Assembly: GCF_004335005.1 (NCBI RefSeq)
Contig: NZ_RQRT01000011.1
Span: 1 to 64,000 of the forward strand
Reading direction: 5' to 3'
DNA length: 64,000 nucleotides
Origin: Paracoccus nototheniae
Lineage (GTDB): Bacteria; Pseudomonadota; Alphaproteobacteria; Rhodobacterales; Rhodobacteraceae
Numbering within the stretch: the stretch's first letter is position 1; every line of letters begins with the position of its first letter. Positions 53,094 through 62,783 of this stretch are shown one piece after another. The position numbers and the translations under genes are program-made. The notes under the pieces are model-generated. The model was not told where the DNA came from. It saw only the letters and a program-made list of their open reading frames with translations, and ran no database searches.

Positions 53094-55856
53094 TCATCCT
53101 TGGTCAGCCTCGGCCCGTTTCACGCCATCGGCGATCGCCGTGCGCAGTTTCTTTTCCAGCGTGTCGCGCTTGGCCGGGCTGTGCAGTTTCAGCCCGAACA
53201 TGTCCTTGACGTAAAAGCTGTCCACAACCTGCGCGCCATAGGTCGCGATCACTGCGCTGACGATCTGGATATGGTTCGAGGCCATGGTGCGGGTCAGATC
53301 ATACAGCAGACCGGGCCGGTCGCGGGTGTCGACCTCGATGATGGTATAGATGTCGCTGCCCTCGTTGTCGAAGGTGATATGGGTGGGAAACTTGAATTCG
53401 CGGTTGCGCTTCTTGGGCTTGTCGCGGCTGGCAAAGGCCTCGCGCGCGACGATTTCACCGGCCAGCGTGCGCAGGATGATCTGGCGCAGCTTGGCCAGAC
53501 GGTCCTCGGCAAAGGGATGGCCCTCGCTGTCCTGCACCCAGAAGACCGCCGTGGCATAGCCGTCGCGCGTCGTATAGGTGCGCGCATCGACCACATTCGC
53601 CCCGGTCAGGGTCAGCGCGCCCGCCAGCCGCGAAAAGATGCCCGGATGATCCGACAGCACGAAGGCTGCGCGGGTGGCGTCGCGGTCGGCATCGGCGCGC
53701 AGGTCGATGCGGATCTCGTCCTTGTCGATGCCCTTCAGCAATTGCGCGAAGACGGCCTGGGTTTCGGTCGGCAGACCCGGCCAATAGGCGTCGTAATGGC
53801 GGCCCAGCTCGGACCGGATCGCCTTCGGCTCCCACCCTTTGGCGATCAGCATGTGGCGCAGGGACCGCTTTGCCTCGGCATGGCGGCGGTCGCGGTTCAG
53901 TTCCTCAAGACCGTTTTCCAGCGCGGCGGCGGTTTCGCGGTGCAGCTGGCGCAGCAGGGCGGCCTTCCAGTTGTTCCAGGTGCCCGGTCCCACGCCCCGG
54001 ATGTCGCAGACGGTCAGCACCAGCAGCATGTCCAGCCGCTTGCGGGTCTTCACCGCCTTGGCGAAATCGCGCAGCGTGCGGGGGTCGGAAATGTCGCGTT
54101 TCTGCGCCACGTCCGACATCAGCAGGTGATGGCGCACCAGCCATTCGACCGTGTCGATATCATCCTGAGCAAAGCCCATGCGGGTGGCGATCCGCCGTGC
54201 GATCCGGGCCCCCAGGATCGAGTGATCCTCGGGGCGGCCCTTGCCGATATCATGCAGCAGCGTGGCCAGATACAGAACGCGGCGGTTCACCCCGGCATCG
54301 ATGATGCCGCTGGACAAGGGCAGGTCGGACGGATGTTCGCCCCGCTCGATTTCCGCCAATGCTGCGACGCATTGGATGGAATGTTCGTCGACCGTAAAGT
54401 GGTGATACAGGTTGAACTGCATCATCGCCACGACCGGCTGGAATTCCGGGATGAAAGCCGCCAGCACGCCCAGTTCGTTCATGCGCCGCAGCGCGCGTTC
54501 GGGATTGCCGTGTTTCAGCAGCATGTCCATGAAGATGCGGATCGCCTCGGGGTCGGACTGGACCTGTGCGTCGATCAGATCCAGATTGGCTGCGACCAGC
54601 CGCATCGCGTCGGGATGGATCAGGGTGCCGCTGCGCAACGCCTCTTCGAAGAGGCGCAGGATGTTCAGCGGATCGGCCAGAAACTGCGTCGCATCGGCAT
54701 AGGACAGGCGCCCCTGCTGATCGACAAAGCCGGGCCGCATCTTGCGGCGCCGGCGAAAGATCCGGCCCAGAAAGGGCGCGGTGCGGACATGGCGGGTTTC
54801 CAGCTCGGTCAGAAAGACGCGGGTCAGTTCGCCCACGCGGGTCGCGTGGCGGAAATAATCCTGCATGAAATATTCGACCGCGCGGCGGGCGGTGGTGTCG
54901 GCATAGCCCATGCGCCGCGCCACCTCGACCTGCATGTCAAAGGACAGAACGTCCGACGGACGCCCCGCGATCAGGTGCAGATGGCTGCGCACCGCCCAGA
55001 GGAAATCCTCGGCCTGCCAGAACGACAAATGCTCTTCGCGCGAAAAGACGCCCAGATCGACCAGTTCGACCGCGCGTTCGACGCGGTGGATGTATTTGGC
55101 GATCCAGTACAGGGTCTGCAGATCGCGCAGGCCGCCCTTGCCCTCTTTCACGTTGGGTTCCAGCACGTAACGCTGGCCGCCCTGCCGGGCATGGCGGGCG
55201 GCGCGTTCGTCCAGCTTGGCCTCGATGAATTCGGGGATGGTCTGGGCGAACAGTTCCGTCCACAGCCGGTGGCGCAATTCCTCGGCCAGGGGGGCATGGC
55301 CGGTGACCAGCCGATGTTCCACCAGCGAGGTGCGGATGGTCATGTCGCCCGCGCCAAGACGCAGGCAATCATCCACGCTGCGGATCGAATGGCCGATCTT
55401 CAGTTTCAGATCCCACATCATGTACAGCATCGATTCGACGACGCTTTCGGCCCATGCGGTGATCTTCCACGGGGTCAGGAACAGCAGGTCCACATCTGAT
55501 GCGGGCGCCATCTCGGCCCGGCCATAGCCGCCGACGGCCAGCACGGCCAGACGTTCGTTTTCCGACAGCGATTTCTGCGGGTGCAGATAGGTGGTGGCGA
55601 CGTGATGAACGGCAATGACCAGCGCATCGGTCAGCCCGGCAATGGCGCGCACGGTCTCGCGCGCGGCGCGGGGATGGGTGGCAAAGCCCGCCTCGATCGC
55701 GGCCATGCCGTCATGGCGGGCCAGCCCCAGAAAGGCGACGGTCCGGGCGCGCAGTTCGCGCGCATCGGTGACGCCCGCCAGCTGCCGGTCCAGATGGGCC
55801 AGCAGCCGGGTTGGGTCGATTTCGGGACGGACCTGCGCCGGGGCATCGGGGATCAT
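53094..55856 (-). CDS. glnD: [Protein-PII] uridylyltransferase / uridylyl-removing enzyme
   Basis: Bifunctional nitrogen sensor that uridylylates and deuridylylates PII. The 920-residue protein has a nucleotidyltransferase domain with GYGRAEMAPASDVDLL (Asp121 and Asp123), an HD hydrolase domain with LLHDIGKGRPEDHSILG, and two C-terminal ACT domains that sense glutamine (the last containing RDRPGLLYDLTRTMA). The architecture is complete. The ATG at 55856 has a short overlap-free spacer after the lipoprotein gene. Confidence 0.94.
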   Translation of the reverse strand: MIPDAPAQVRPEIDPTRLLAHLDRQLAGVTDARELRARTVAFLGLARHDGMAAIEAGFATHPRAARETVRAIAGLTDALVIAVHHVATTYLHPQKSLSENERLAVLAVGGYGRAEMAPASDVDLLFLTPWKITAWAESVVESMLYMMWDLKLKIGHSIRSVDDCLRLGAGDMTIRTSLVEHRLVTGHAPLAEELRHRLWTELFAQTIPEFIEAKLDERAARHARQGGQRYVLEPNVKEGKGGLRDLQTLYWIAKYIHRVERAVELVDLGVFSREEHLSFWQAEDFLWAVRSHLHLIAGRPSDVLSFDMQVEVARRMGYADTTARRAVEYFMQDYFRHATRVGELTRVFLTELETRHVRTAPFLGRIFRRRRKMRPGFVDQQGRLSYADATQFLADPLNILRLFEEALRSGTLIHPDAMRLVAANLDLIDAQVQSDPEAIRIFMDMLLKHGNPERALRRMNELGVLAAFIPEFQPVVAMMQFNLYHHFTVDEHSIQCVAALAEIERGEHPSDLPLSSGIIDAGVNRRVLYLATLLHDIGKGRPEDHSILGARIARRIATRMGFAQDDIDTVEWLVRHHLLMSDVAQKRDISDPRTLRDFAKAVKTRKRLDMLLVLTVCDIRGVGPGTWNNWKAALLRQLHRETAAALENGLEELNRDRRHAEAKRSLRHMLIAKGWEPKAIRSELGRHYDAYWPGLPTETQAVFAQLLKGIDKDEIRIDLRADADRDATRAAFVLSDHPGIFSRLAGALTLTGANVVDARTYTTRDGYATAVFWVQDSEGHPFAEDRLAKLRQIILRTLAGEIVAREAFASRDKPKKRNREFKFPTHITFDNEGSDIYTIIEVDTRDRPGLLYDLTRTMASNHIQIVSAVIATYGAQVVDSFYVKDMFGLKLHSPAKRDTLEKKLRTAIADGVKRAEADQG

Positions 55857-55891
55857 CGTTCAGCCTGTCCTGTCGTCACCAACGGTCACCG

Positions 55892-57115
55892 TCACGACCC
55901 GAAGCCGCGCGCGCTTTGCTGGGCGGCGTCCAGCACGACCAGCTGGCCGCCCCGGATGGTGGCCACGGCCAGCCCGCGCTGGACGGTGCCGTCGCGTTGC
56001 AGACGGAAGACCCCGCCGACGCCGGAAAACCCCGCGCGCTGCGTCAACCCCGAGGTGGTCAGCGCGTCCCTCCGCCCGTCGCGTGCCAGCGAGGCGATCG
56101 CCGCCACCCCGTCATAGGCCAGCGAAGCCAGCTGATGAGGGGCCTCGCCATGGGTCTGGGCATAGCGGGCCTCGAACCGGCGCTGCATCGCCTGATCGGG
56201 AATCGCGAACCAGCCCTCGGCCAGTTGCGGCATCGCCAGGCGGTCGGCGGGCTGGTCCCACCGGGTCAGCCCCATCATCTGATTGACCGGAGAGCGCACG
56301 CCCGCCGCCGCCAGCTGTTGGGTCAGATAGGGCAAGACGGCCTGATTGTTGGCGGTCATGAAGACGGCATCGACCGACCCCGATTGCGCGGCCTCACTGA
56401 TGCGCGGGGTCACCGCGTCGATGCCGCTGATCGAGACGCCGTGATTGACCCGTCCCGCCAGGCGGGCGCCGTTCCGGGCGATCGCGGTTTCGATCGCGCG
56501 ACCGCCCAGCTGGCCTGCCACGTCATCTTCGGCCACGACCAGAATGTTGCGCTTGCCCCGGTCCACGCCATAGCCGACCAGCCGGTCGGCGATGTTTTCA
56601 AAGCTGTTGCCCAGAACGAAGACATTGCCGCCCGCGACTTGGGTGTTGTTGGAAAAGGTCAGGACGTTGATGTTGCGCGGCTGCATCGCATTGCCGACGG
56701 CATTGGCACCTTCCGCGAACAGCGGGCCCAGAATGATCTGCGCGCCCGCATCGGCGGCGGCATTCGCCTGCGCCACGGCGCTTTCGGTCGAGGCGCCGCT
56801 GTCATAGATCCGCAGATCGATGGCCGCGCCCTGCGCGTCGCCCGCCGCCATCCGCGCGGCGTTCTTCAGGCTGCGCGCCAGCCATTCCAGATCCTGCGAT
56901 CCGGTTCCGGCAGGGGCCAGCAGGGCCACGCGCACCGGCTCGGACGGATCGATCAGGGGGCCGGTCTGGGGTCCGCTGGCCTGACTGCCGCTGCCGGTCG
57001 GCTCGCAGGCGGCAAGGAACAGGGCCGAGACGATCGTGGCGGTCTTGACAAGCGCACGGCGCAGACCCGTGGCCGGCCGTGAGAGGGCGGGCCGGGTTGT
57101 GGCGGAGGCGAACAT
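55892..57115 (-). CDS. LppC/LpoA-like penicillin-binding protein activator lipoprotein
   Basis: A 407-residue lipoprotein. The signal peptide ends with the lipobox SALFLAAC, and Cys37 is the predicted lipidated residue. The mature part has a type I periplasmic-binding-protein fold (VRVALLAPAGTGSQDLE, then GPLFAEGANAV and AEDDVAGQLGG), like the C-terminal half of LpoA, an activator of PBP1A. The TPR N-terminal half of LpoA is missing, as in other alphaproteobacteria. The ATG at 57115 is used; the frame upstream lies in the divergent promoter. It is divergent from rsmI, a common synteny. Confidence 0.82.
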   Translation of the reverse strand: MFASATTRPALSRPATGLRRALVKTATIVSALFLAACEPTGSGSQASGPQTGPLIDPSEPVRVALLAPAGTGSQDLEWLARSLKNAARMAAGDAQGAAIDLRIYDSGASTESAVAQANAAADAGAQIILGPLFAEGANAVGNAMQPRNINVLTFSNNTQVAGGNVFVLGNSFENIADRLVGYGVDRGKRNILVVAEDDVAGQLGGRAIETAIARNGARLAGRVNHGVSISGIDAVTPRISEAAQSGSVDAVFMTANNQAVLPYLTQQLAAAGVRSPVNQMMGLTRWDQPADRLAMPQLAEGWFAIPDQAMQRRFEARYAQTHGEAPHQLASLAYDGVAAIASLARDGRRDALTTSGLTQRAGFSGVGGVFRLQRDGTVQRGLAVATIRGGQLVVLDAAQQSARGFGS

Positions 57116-57244
57116 GTGAAATTTCCCTGCTGAGTGATATAAGGCGCGTGGCGATAGACAGTGCGTGGCTGGTAGCAGCCTATGACCTGCGCCCGCGAAT
57201 GGCAATCAGCGCCAGCCCGTTCAGGGCGCCCCAGGGGAGGCAGG
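57116..57244. promoter_or_regulatory. Divergent promoter region, lipoprotein gene / rsmI
   Basis: A 129-bp interval between divergent starts. GATATAA near 57135 is a possible -10 element; no convincing -35 or operator is visible. Confidence 0.3.
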
Positions 57245-58228
57245 ATGACCGACCGCCACGATGAGAACGCAGGCCCCGACCGCACGGGGGCCAACCAGAC
57301 AGCAGCCGACCGGGCAGGCGGCGACCGCGCAGGCCCAAGGCCGCCGTCGGAACCCGCCCGCCGCCTTGGTGCCCATGTCGAGGCCGCGCGGCTGGCGCCG
57401 GGTCTCTATCTGGTCGCGACACCCATCGGGGCCGCGCGCGACATCACGCTGCGCGCGCTGGATGTGCTGAACAGCGCCGATCAGCTGGCAGCCGAGGATA
57501 CCCGCGTGCTGCGCCACCTGATGGACATCCACGGCATCCCGCTGCGGGGACGGCGGATCCTGTCCTATCACGACCATAACGGCGACCGCGCCCGCCCGGC
57601 GCTGCTGGCGGCGCTGGCCGAAGGCGGCAGCGTCGCCTATTGCTCGGATGCGGGCACGCCGCTGGTGGCCGATCCGGGCTATCGTCTGGCACTGGACGCG
57701 GCGCTGGCCGGGGCACGGGTCCATGCGTTGCCCGGCCCCTCGGCCGCGCTGGCCGCCCTGACCCTCTCGGGCCTGCCAAGCGACCGCTTTCTGTTCCTGG
57801 GCTTTCCGCCACCGACCAAGGCCGCCCGCCTGACATTTCTGAGGCGCTGGATGGCGGTCGATGTGACGCTGATCCTGTTCGAAAGCCCAAGGCGCGTTAA
57901 CCGAACATTGGAAGATCTGTGCGAGATTGATGCGAATCGGATTACCGTGGTGGCACGGGAACTGACCAAGAAATTCGAAGAGGTGATCCGGGGAACGGCG
58001 GCAGAACTGGCAGCAGACCCCCGCATGGCCACGCTGAAGGGCGAGGTGGTGATGGTGCTCGACCGCCCCTCGGCGGTCGAGGTGGATGAGGATCGGCTGG
58101 ACCAGGTGCTGCTGGGGCATATGGCGACGATGTCGGTCAAGGATGCAGCCCGCGAGGCGGCGCAGGAACTGGGTCTGCCCAAGCGCGACGTGTATCAGCG
58201 GGCCTTGGGATTGGCGGAACGGGATTAG
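57245..58228 (+). CDS. rsmI: 16S rRNA (cytidine-2'-O)-methyltransferase RsmI
   Basis: SAM-dependent methyltransferase modifying C1402 of 16S rRNA (tetrapyrrole methylase fold), 327 residues. The core starts with GLYLVATPIGAARDITLRAL near 53-72, followed by AEDTRVLRHL, SDAGTPLVADPG and FESPRRVNRTLED. An unusual 45-residue polar, Asp/Gly/Arg-rich N-terminal extension precedes it. The ATG at 57245 with GGAGG upstream fixes the start. It is followed after 25 bp by yraN. Confidence 0.92.
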   Translation: MTDRHDENAGPDRTGANQTAADRAGGDRAGPRPPSEPARRLGAHVEAARLAPGLYLVATPIGAARDITLRALDVLNSADQLAAEDTRVLRHLMDIHGIPLRGRRILSYHDHNGDRARPALLAALAEGGSVAYCSDAGTPLVADPGYRLALDAALAGARVHALPGPSAALAALTLSGLPSDRFLFLGFPPPTKAARLTFLRRWMAVDVTLILFESPRRVNRTLEDLCEIDANRITVVARELTKKFEEVIRGTAAELAADPRMATLKGEVVMVLDRPSAVEVDEDRLDQVLLGHMATMSVKDAAREAAQELGLPKRDVYQRALGLAERD

Positions 58229-58253
58229 GCCGGTGGCGGCGCAAGGAGGCGGA

Positions 58254-58685
58254 ATGCAGAATGTGATGCAACAGGATGTTCTGGCGCCATGGGCACGGCC
58301 TGCAGCCCCTGCCGTCAGTCCGGCGCGGCGTGCCCGGGGGCGGCGCGCGAACCTCAGCGGCGTGATGGCCGAAGACAATGTGCAGCGTCTTTACCAGCGG
58401 CGCGGGGCGGTCCTGCAGGCCAGCCGCTGGCGTGGCAAGGCCGGAAAGATCGACCTGATCCTGCAGGAGGGCGAGGATCTGGTGTTTGTCGAGGTCAAGG
58501 CATCCGCCACCCATGCCACGGCCGCACAGCGGCTGTCGCCCGCGCAGATGCGCCGCATCATGCAGGCGGCCTGCGAATATTGCGACCGGCAGGGGCTGGG
58601 GCTGGTGTCGATGCGCTTCGACGTGGCTCTGGTCGATGGGCTGGGCCGGGTCGAGCTGATTGAAAATGCCTTCGGTCAGGACTGA
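58254..58685 (+). CDS. YraN-family (UPF0102) PD-(D/E)xK nuclease-like protein
   Basis: A 143-residue protein of the YraN/UPF0102 family. The nuclease-like motif is GKIDLILQEGEDLVFVEVK; the EVK half is intact, but the first position, usually GEIDLI, is Lys here. About 40 extra N-terminal residues are poorly conserved. The ATG at 58254 follows AAGGAGG. It belongs to the rsmI-yraN-gshB run. Confidence 0.83.
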   Translation: MQNVMQQDVLAPWARPAAPAVSPARRARGRRANLSGVMAEDNVQRLYQRRGAVLQASRWRGKAGKIDLILQEGEDLVFVEVKASATHATAAQRLSPAQMRRIMQAACEYCDRQGLGLVSMRFDVALVDGLGRVELIENAFGQD

Positions 58686-58745
58686 GGCAGGCTTGCATCC
58701 CCTTGCGCTGCGGGCCACAACGGGCCCGAGTTTCAGGAGGGCAGG

Positions 58746-59696
58746 ATGAGCCTTTACGTCGCCTTGCAGATGGATCCGATCGAAGATGTCTCGATCGATG
58801 CCGACAGCACTTTCCGCATCGGTCTCGAGGCCGAGGCGCGTGGGCACCGGTTGTTTCAATACACCGTCGATCAGTTGCGCTATGACGAAGGTCGGGTGAT
58901 CGCCCGGGGGCGGCCCGTGACGTTGCGCCGCCGTCAGGGCGATCATGTGACCTTCGGGGACTGGGCCGAGGTCGAGTTGACCGAATTCGACGTGGTCTGG
59001 CTGCGTCAGGATCCGCCCTTCGACATGGGCTATGTCACCTCGACCCATCTTCTGGATCGGGTGCATCCGGGCACGCTGGTCGTGAACGACCCGTTCTGGG
59101 TGCGGAACTGCCCCGAAAAGCTGATGGTTCTGGATTTTCCCGATCTGACGCCTCCGACGATGATCGCCCGCGATCCGGCGGCCTTCCGCGCCTTCCGCGC
59201 CCGGCATGGCGAGATCATCGTCAAGCCGCTGTATGGCAATGGCGGGGCGGGGGTGTTTCATCTCAAGCCCGGCGATGCGAACTTGTCGGCGCTGCTGGAG
59301 ACCTTTGCCGGGATCAACCGCGAACCGATGATCGCGCAGAAATATCTGCCCGCCGTCGTCAAGGGTGACAAGCGGATCATTCTGGTCGATGGCGATCCCG
59401 TCGGCGCGATCAACCGCGTTCCGCAAGAGGGCGAGGCGCGGTCGAACATGCATGTGGGCGGGCGCGCCGAAAAAATCGGCCTGACCGAGCGCGAGCATGA
59501 AATCTGCGCCCGGCTGCGTCCGGTTCTGCGCGACAAGGGTCTGATCTTTACGGGGATCGACGTGATCGATGGCTGGCTGACCGAAATCAACGTGACCTCG
59601 CCCACCGGCATCCAGGAGCTTGAGCGGTTCGACGGCATCAATGCTGCCGAAGTCCTGTGGCAGGCGATCGAGCGGCGGGTGGCCGACAAGGGCTGA
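58746..59696 (+). CDS. gshB: Glutathione synthetase
   Basis: ATP-grasp ligase adding glycine to gamma-glutamylcysteine, 316 residues, full length. The ATP-grasp landmarks are [16 protein letters not shown] near 157-172, [10 protein letters not shown] and the metal site EINVTSPTG near 282-290. AGGAGGG precedes the ATG at 58746. Likely cotranscribed with rsmI and yraN. Confidence 0.94.
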   Translation: MSLYVALQMDPIEDVSIDADSTFRIGLEAEARGHRLFQYTVDQLRYDEGRVIARGRPVTLRRRQGDHVTFGDWAEVELTEFDVVWLRQDPPFDMGYVTSTHLLDRVHPGTLVVNDPFWVRNCPEKLMVLDFPDLTPPTMIARDPAAFRAFRARHGEIIVKPLYGNGGAGVFHLKPGDANLSALLETFAGINREPMIAQKYLPAVVKGDKRIILVDGDPVGAINRVPQEGEARSNMHVGGRAEKIGLTEREHEICARLRPVLRDKGLIFTGIDVIDGWLTEINVTSPTGIQELERFDGINAAEVLWQAIERRVADKG

Positions 59697-59934
59697 GCCG
59701 TCGGCAGAGGACGGGCTGGCGGGTGCGGTCAGACGCGCCGCTGATGCGGGGATTTTTCGCAGGCACGCCGCCCGCCTCTTGACCAATGTGTCTGCTGGCT
59801 TGTCGGGGACGATGCGTTCCGGGCCGGCGAGCCCTGCGGTCTTGGCTGCGTGGTCCATCGTCTTTCGCAGTGGATGAGCGGGCATCCCGGCGGTCGGGTT
59901 GACCGATTGCCCGCCCCGAGGGCAAACCGGCGTC
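59697..59934. other. Short gene-free interval between gshB and comM
   Basis: About 240 bases between converging genes. No credible ORF, terminator with T-run or repeat is visible; the only structure is a 6-bp TTGCCC/GGGCAA stem near 59910. Confidence 0.5.
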
Positions 59935-61449
59935 CTAGCCGCCCGTCACGAAGGGCAGGCGATAGCTGATGGCCTCGGCCAGATGGTGGGTGTGGACCTT
60001 TTGCGATCCGTCCAGATCGGCGATGGTCCGGGCGCTGCGCAGGATGCGGTGATAGCCGCGCGCGGTCAGGCCAAGCCGTTCGGATGCTTTCAGGATCAGC
60101 GCGCGTCCCGCCGCATCCGGGACGGCGATCGCGTCCAGCAGCGGCCCCGAGGCGTCGGCATTGACCCGCACGCCCTGATGATCCTGAAAGCGCCGCGCCT
60201 GAACCTGCCGCGCCGCCGCCACCCGTGCGGCCACCACCGTCGAGGGGTCGCCCGAGGCGGGCAGGTCCAGATCGGACAGGCTGACCGCCGGAACCTCGAT
60301 GCGCAGGTCGAACCGGTCCATCAGCGGCCCCGAGATCCGGCCCAGATAGCTGTCGCCGCAGGCGGGTGCACGCGAACAGGCACGGGCGGGATCGGCCAGA
60401 TGGCCGCAGCGGCAGGGATTGGCGGCGGCGATCAGCAGAAAGCGGCAGGGATAGCGGACATGCGCATTGGCGCGCGACACGACGACCTCGCCCGTCTCGA
60501 TCGGCTGGCGCATGGTTTCCAGCACCTGACGGGGAAATTTCGGCAACTCGTCCAGAAACAGGACGCCGTTATGGGCCAGGCTCATCTGGCTGGGGCGCGC
60601 TTTGGGGCCGCCGCCGACGATGGCGGGCGAGGATGCGGTGTGATGGGGATCCTGAAACGGCGCCCGGCGCGAGATCGCGCCTTCGGTCAGCAGACCCGCG
60701 ACGGAATGGATCATCGAGGTTTCCAGCGCCTCGCGCGCCGACAAGGGCGGCATCAGGCCGGGCAGCCGGGCCGCGAGCATGGATTTTCCCGCACCGGGGG
60801 GACCGACCATCAGCAGGTGGTGACGGCCCGCTGCGGCGATTTCCAGCGCGCGTTTGGCGCGTTCCTGTCCCTTGACGCTGGTCAGGCACAGCGGGCTGGG
60901 CGCGTCCAGAACCGCCCCGGGGCGCGCGGGCGTCAGCGGCTGGCGGTCGGTCAGATGGTCGATGACCGCGCGCAACGTGTCGGCGCCGAAGACCGCGACC
61001 TGTTCGATCCAGGCCGCCTCGGGGCCGCAGGCGCGGGGGCAGATCAGGGCGCGCTCCTCCTCGGATGCGGTCAGGGCGGCGGGCAGGGCGCCGTTGACCG
61101 CGACCAGCCGCCCGTCCAGCGCCAGCTCGCCCAAGGCGACATGGCGGGCCAGTTCTTCACCCGGCAGGATGTCAAGCGCAGCGAGGACGGCCAGCGCGAT
61201 GGGCAGGTCGAAATGCGACCCCTCTTTCGGCAGATCGGCGGGGGACAGGTTCACGGTTAGCCGCTTGTTGGGCAGCGCGATCGCCAATGCACCAAAGGCC
61301 GCGCGGACCCGTTCGCGGGCCTCGCTGACGGCCTTGTCGGGCAGGCCCACGATGGAAAAGCCGGGCAGACCGGCGGCCACGGCGCATTGCACCTCGACCA
61401 GACGGGCATCGACCCCTTCGAAGGCCACGGAATAGGCGATGGCGACCAT
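59935..61449 (-). CDS. comM: YifB/ComM-family Mg-chelatase-like AAA+ ATPase
   Basis: A 504-residue AAA+ protein related to ComM, a helicase promoting branch migration in natural transformation. An N-terminal Lon-type S5 fold region with SIVGLPDKAVSEARERVRAA is followed by Walker A GPPGAGKS, Walker B LFLDELPEF-like (VLFLDELPKF), and a C-terminal Mg-chelatase fold with cysteines ANPCRCGHLADPARAC. The start at 61449 is divergent from coaBC. Competence genes are not visible in the window. Confidence 0.9.
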   Translation of the reverse strand: MVAIAYSVAFEGVDARLVEVQCAVAAGLPGFSIVGLPDKAVSEARERVRAAFGALAIALPNKRLTVNLSPADLPKEGSHFDLPIALAVLAALDILPGEELARHVALGELALDGRLVAVNGALPAALTASEEERALICPRACGPEAAWIEQVAVFGADTLRAVIDHLTDRQPLTPARPGAVLDAPSPLCLTSVKGQERAKRALEIAAAGRHHLLMVGPPGAGKSMLAARLPGLMPPLSAREALETSMIHSVAGLLTEGAISRRAPFQDPHHTASSPAIVGGGPKARPSQMSLAHNGVLFLDELPKFPRQVLETMRQPIETGEVVVSRANAHVRYPCRFLLIAAANPCRCGHLADPARACSRAPACGDSYLGRISGPLMDRFDLRIEVPAVSLSDLDLPASGDPSTVVAARVAAARQVQARRFQDHQGVRVNADASGPLLDAIAVPDAAGRALILKASERLGLTARGYHRILRSARTIADLDGSQKVHTHHLAEAISYRLPFVTGG

Positions 61450-61574
61450 GACTGCCCCCTTGCTGACCCCGCCAAGGGTTAGCGCCGCGGGCTTAAGGAA
61501 AGGTTAACGGCGGGCTTTCCTTGCGGCAGGGGGGCGTCGGGGTTATCTGGGGCGCAGGATGGAACGGGGGCCTC

Positions 61575-62783
61575 ATGCAGGGCAGGCGGATATTGCTGAT
61601 CGTGGGGGGCGGGATCGCCGCCTATAAGATCCCGCAGCTGGTGCGGCTGATCCGGGCGTCGGGGGCTGCGGTCACGCCGGTGCTGACCGCGGCGGGCGCG
61701 CAGTTCACCACGCCCATGACCCTGTCCGTGCTGGCCGGAGAGGCGATCCATGACACCTTGTGGGATCAGGGCGCCGAGGCCGAGATCGGCCATATCCAGC
61801 TGTCGCGACAGGCCGATCTGGTCGTGGTCGCCCCGGCCACCGCCGATCTGATGGCCAAGATGGCGGGGGGACTTGCGAATGATCTGGCATCCACCCTGCT
61901 GCTGGCCACCGACAAGCGGGTGCTGATCGCGCCCGCGATGAATGTGCGCATGTGGGATCATCCGGCGACCCGGCGCAATCTGGCAACCTTGCAGGGCGAT
62001 GGCGTGCTGACGATCGGCCCCGATGTGGGCGACATGGCCTGTGGCGAATTCGGCGCGGGCCGCATGGCCGAGCCCGAGGCGATCATGACCGCAATCCGCG
62101 CCGCGTTTGAGCCGGGTCCGCTGGCGGGGCGGCATGTGATCGTGACCTCGGGGCCGACGCATGAGCCGATCGACCCGGTGCGTTATCTGGCCAACCGGTC
62201 CTCGGGTGCGCAGGGGACGGCGATTGCCGCGGCCCTGCGCGATCTGGGGGCGCGGGTCAGTTTCGTGACCGGCCCCGCGACCGTGCCCCAGCCCGTTGGC
62301 GTGCAGGTGATCCGGGTGGAAACGGCGCAGCAGATGCGCGATGCGGTCGAGGCGGCGCTGCCTGCGGACGCCGCCGTCATGGCGGCGGCGGTGGCCGATT
62401 GGCGCGTGGTGAACGGCAGCGATCAGAAGATGAAGAAGACCGGCGATCTGCCCAGCCTGCAGATGGCCGAGAACCCTGATATTCTGGCATGGCTGTCCCG
62501 CGCCCCGCAGCGCCCCGGTTTGGTGGTGGGCTTTGCCGCGGAGACGCAGGATGTGCTGGCCCATGCCACGGCAAAACGGTCGCGCAAGGGCTGTGACTGG
62601 ATCGTTGCCAACGATGTCAGCCCCGCGACCGGCATCATGGGCGGGACCGAGAATGCGGTGACGCTGATCACGGCGACGGGGGCCGAGGACTGGCCGCGCA
62701 TGGGCAAGGATGCCGTCGCCGCCCGTCTGGCGGCGCGCATCGCGAAGGAACTGGCCGCGCGCGTCGCAAAGGAACTGGGATGA
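61575..62783 (+). CDS. coaBC: Bifunctional CoaBC (phosphopantothenoylcysteine decarboxylase/synthetase)
   Basis: Two steps of coenzyme A synthesis. CoaC (about 1-180) has the FMN-fold start ILLIVGGGIAAYK, the active His in IGHIQLSRQAD and the PAMNVRMW motif. CoaB (about 185-402) has VTSGPTHEPIDPVRYLANRSSG and AVADWRV, with the KMKK active-site segment. The ATG at 61575 is preferred; an upstream in-frame ATG lies in the divergent promoter. Its stop overlaps the cysteine desulfurase start by 4 nt. Confidence 0.93.
   Translation: MQGRRILLIVGGGIAAYKIPQLVRLIRASGAAVTPVLTAAGAQFTTPMTLSVLAGEAIHDTLWDQGAEAEIGHIQLSRQADLVVVAPATADLMAKMAGGLANDLASTLLLATDKRVLIAPAMNVRMWDHPATRRNLATLQGDGVLTIGPDVGDMACGEFGAGRMAEPEAIMTAIRAAFEPGPLAGRHVIVTSGPTHEPIDPVRYLANRSSGAQGTAIAAALRDLGARVSFVTGPATVPQPVGVQVIRVETAQQMRDAVEAALPADAAVMAAAVADWRVVNGSDQKMKKTGDLPSLQMAENPDILAWLSRAPQRPGLVVGFAAETQDVLAHATAKRSRKGCDWIVANDVSPATGIMGGTENAVTLITATGAEDWPRMGKDAVAARLAARIAKELAARVAKELG
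62733..62780 (+). repeat. Tandem 24-bp duplication at the coaBC C-terminus
   Basis: Two consecutive 24-bp units (62733-62756 and 62757-62780), differing at a few bases, encode ARIAKELA and ARVAKELG at the extreme C-terminus, suggesting recent duplication. Confidence 0.6.
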
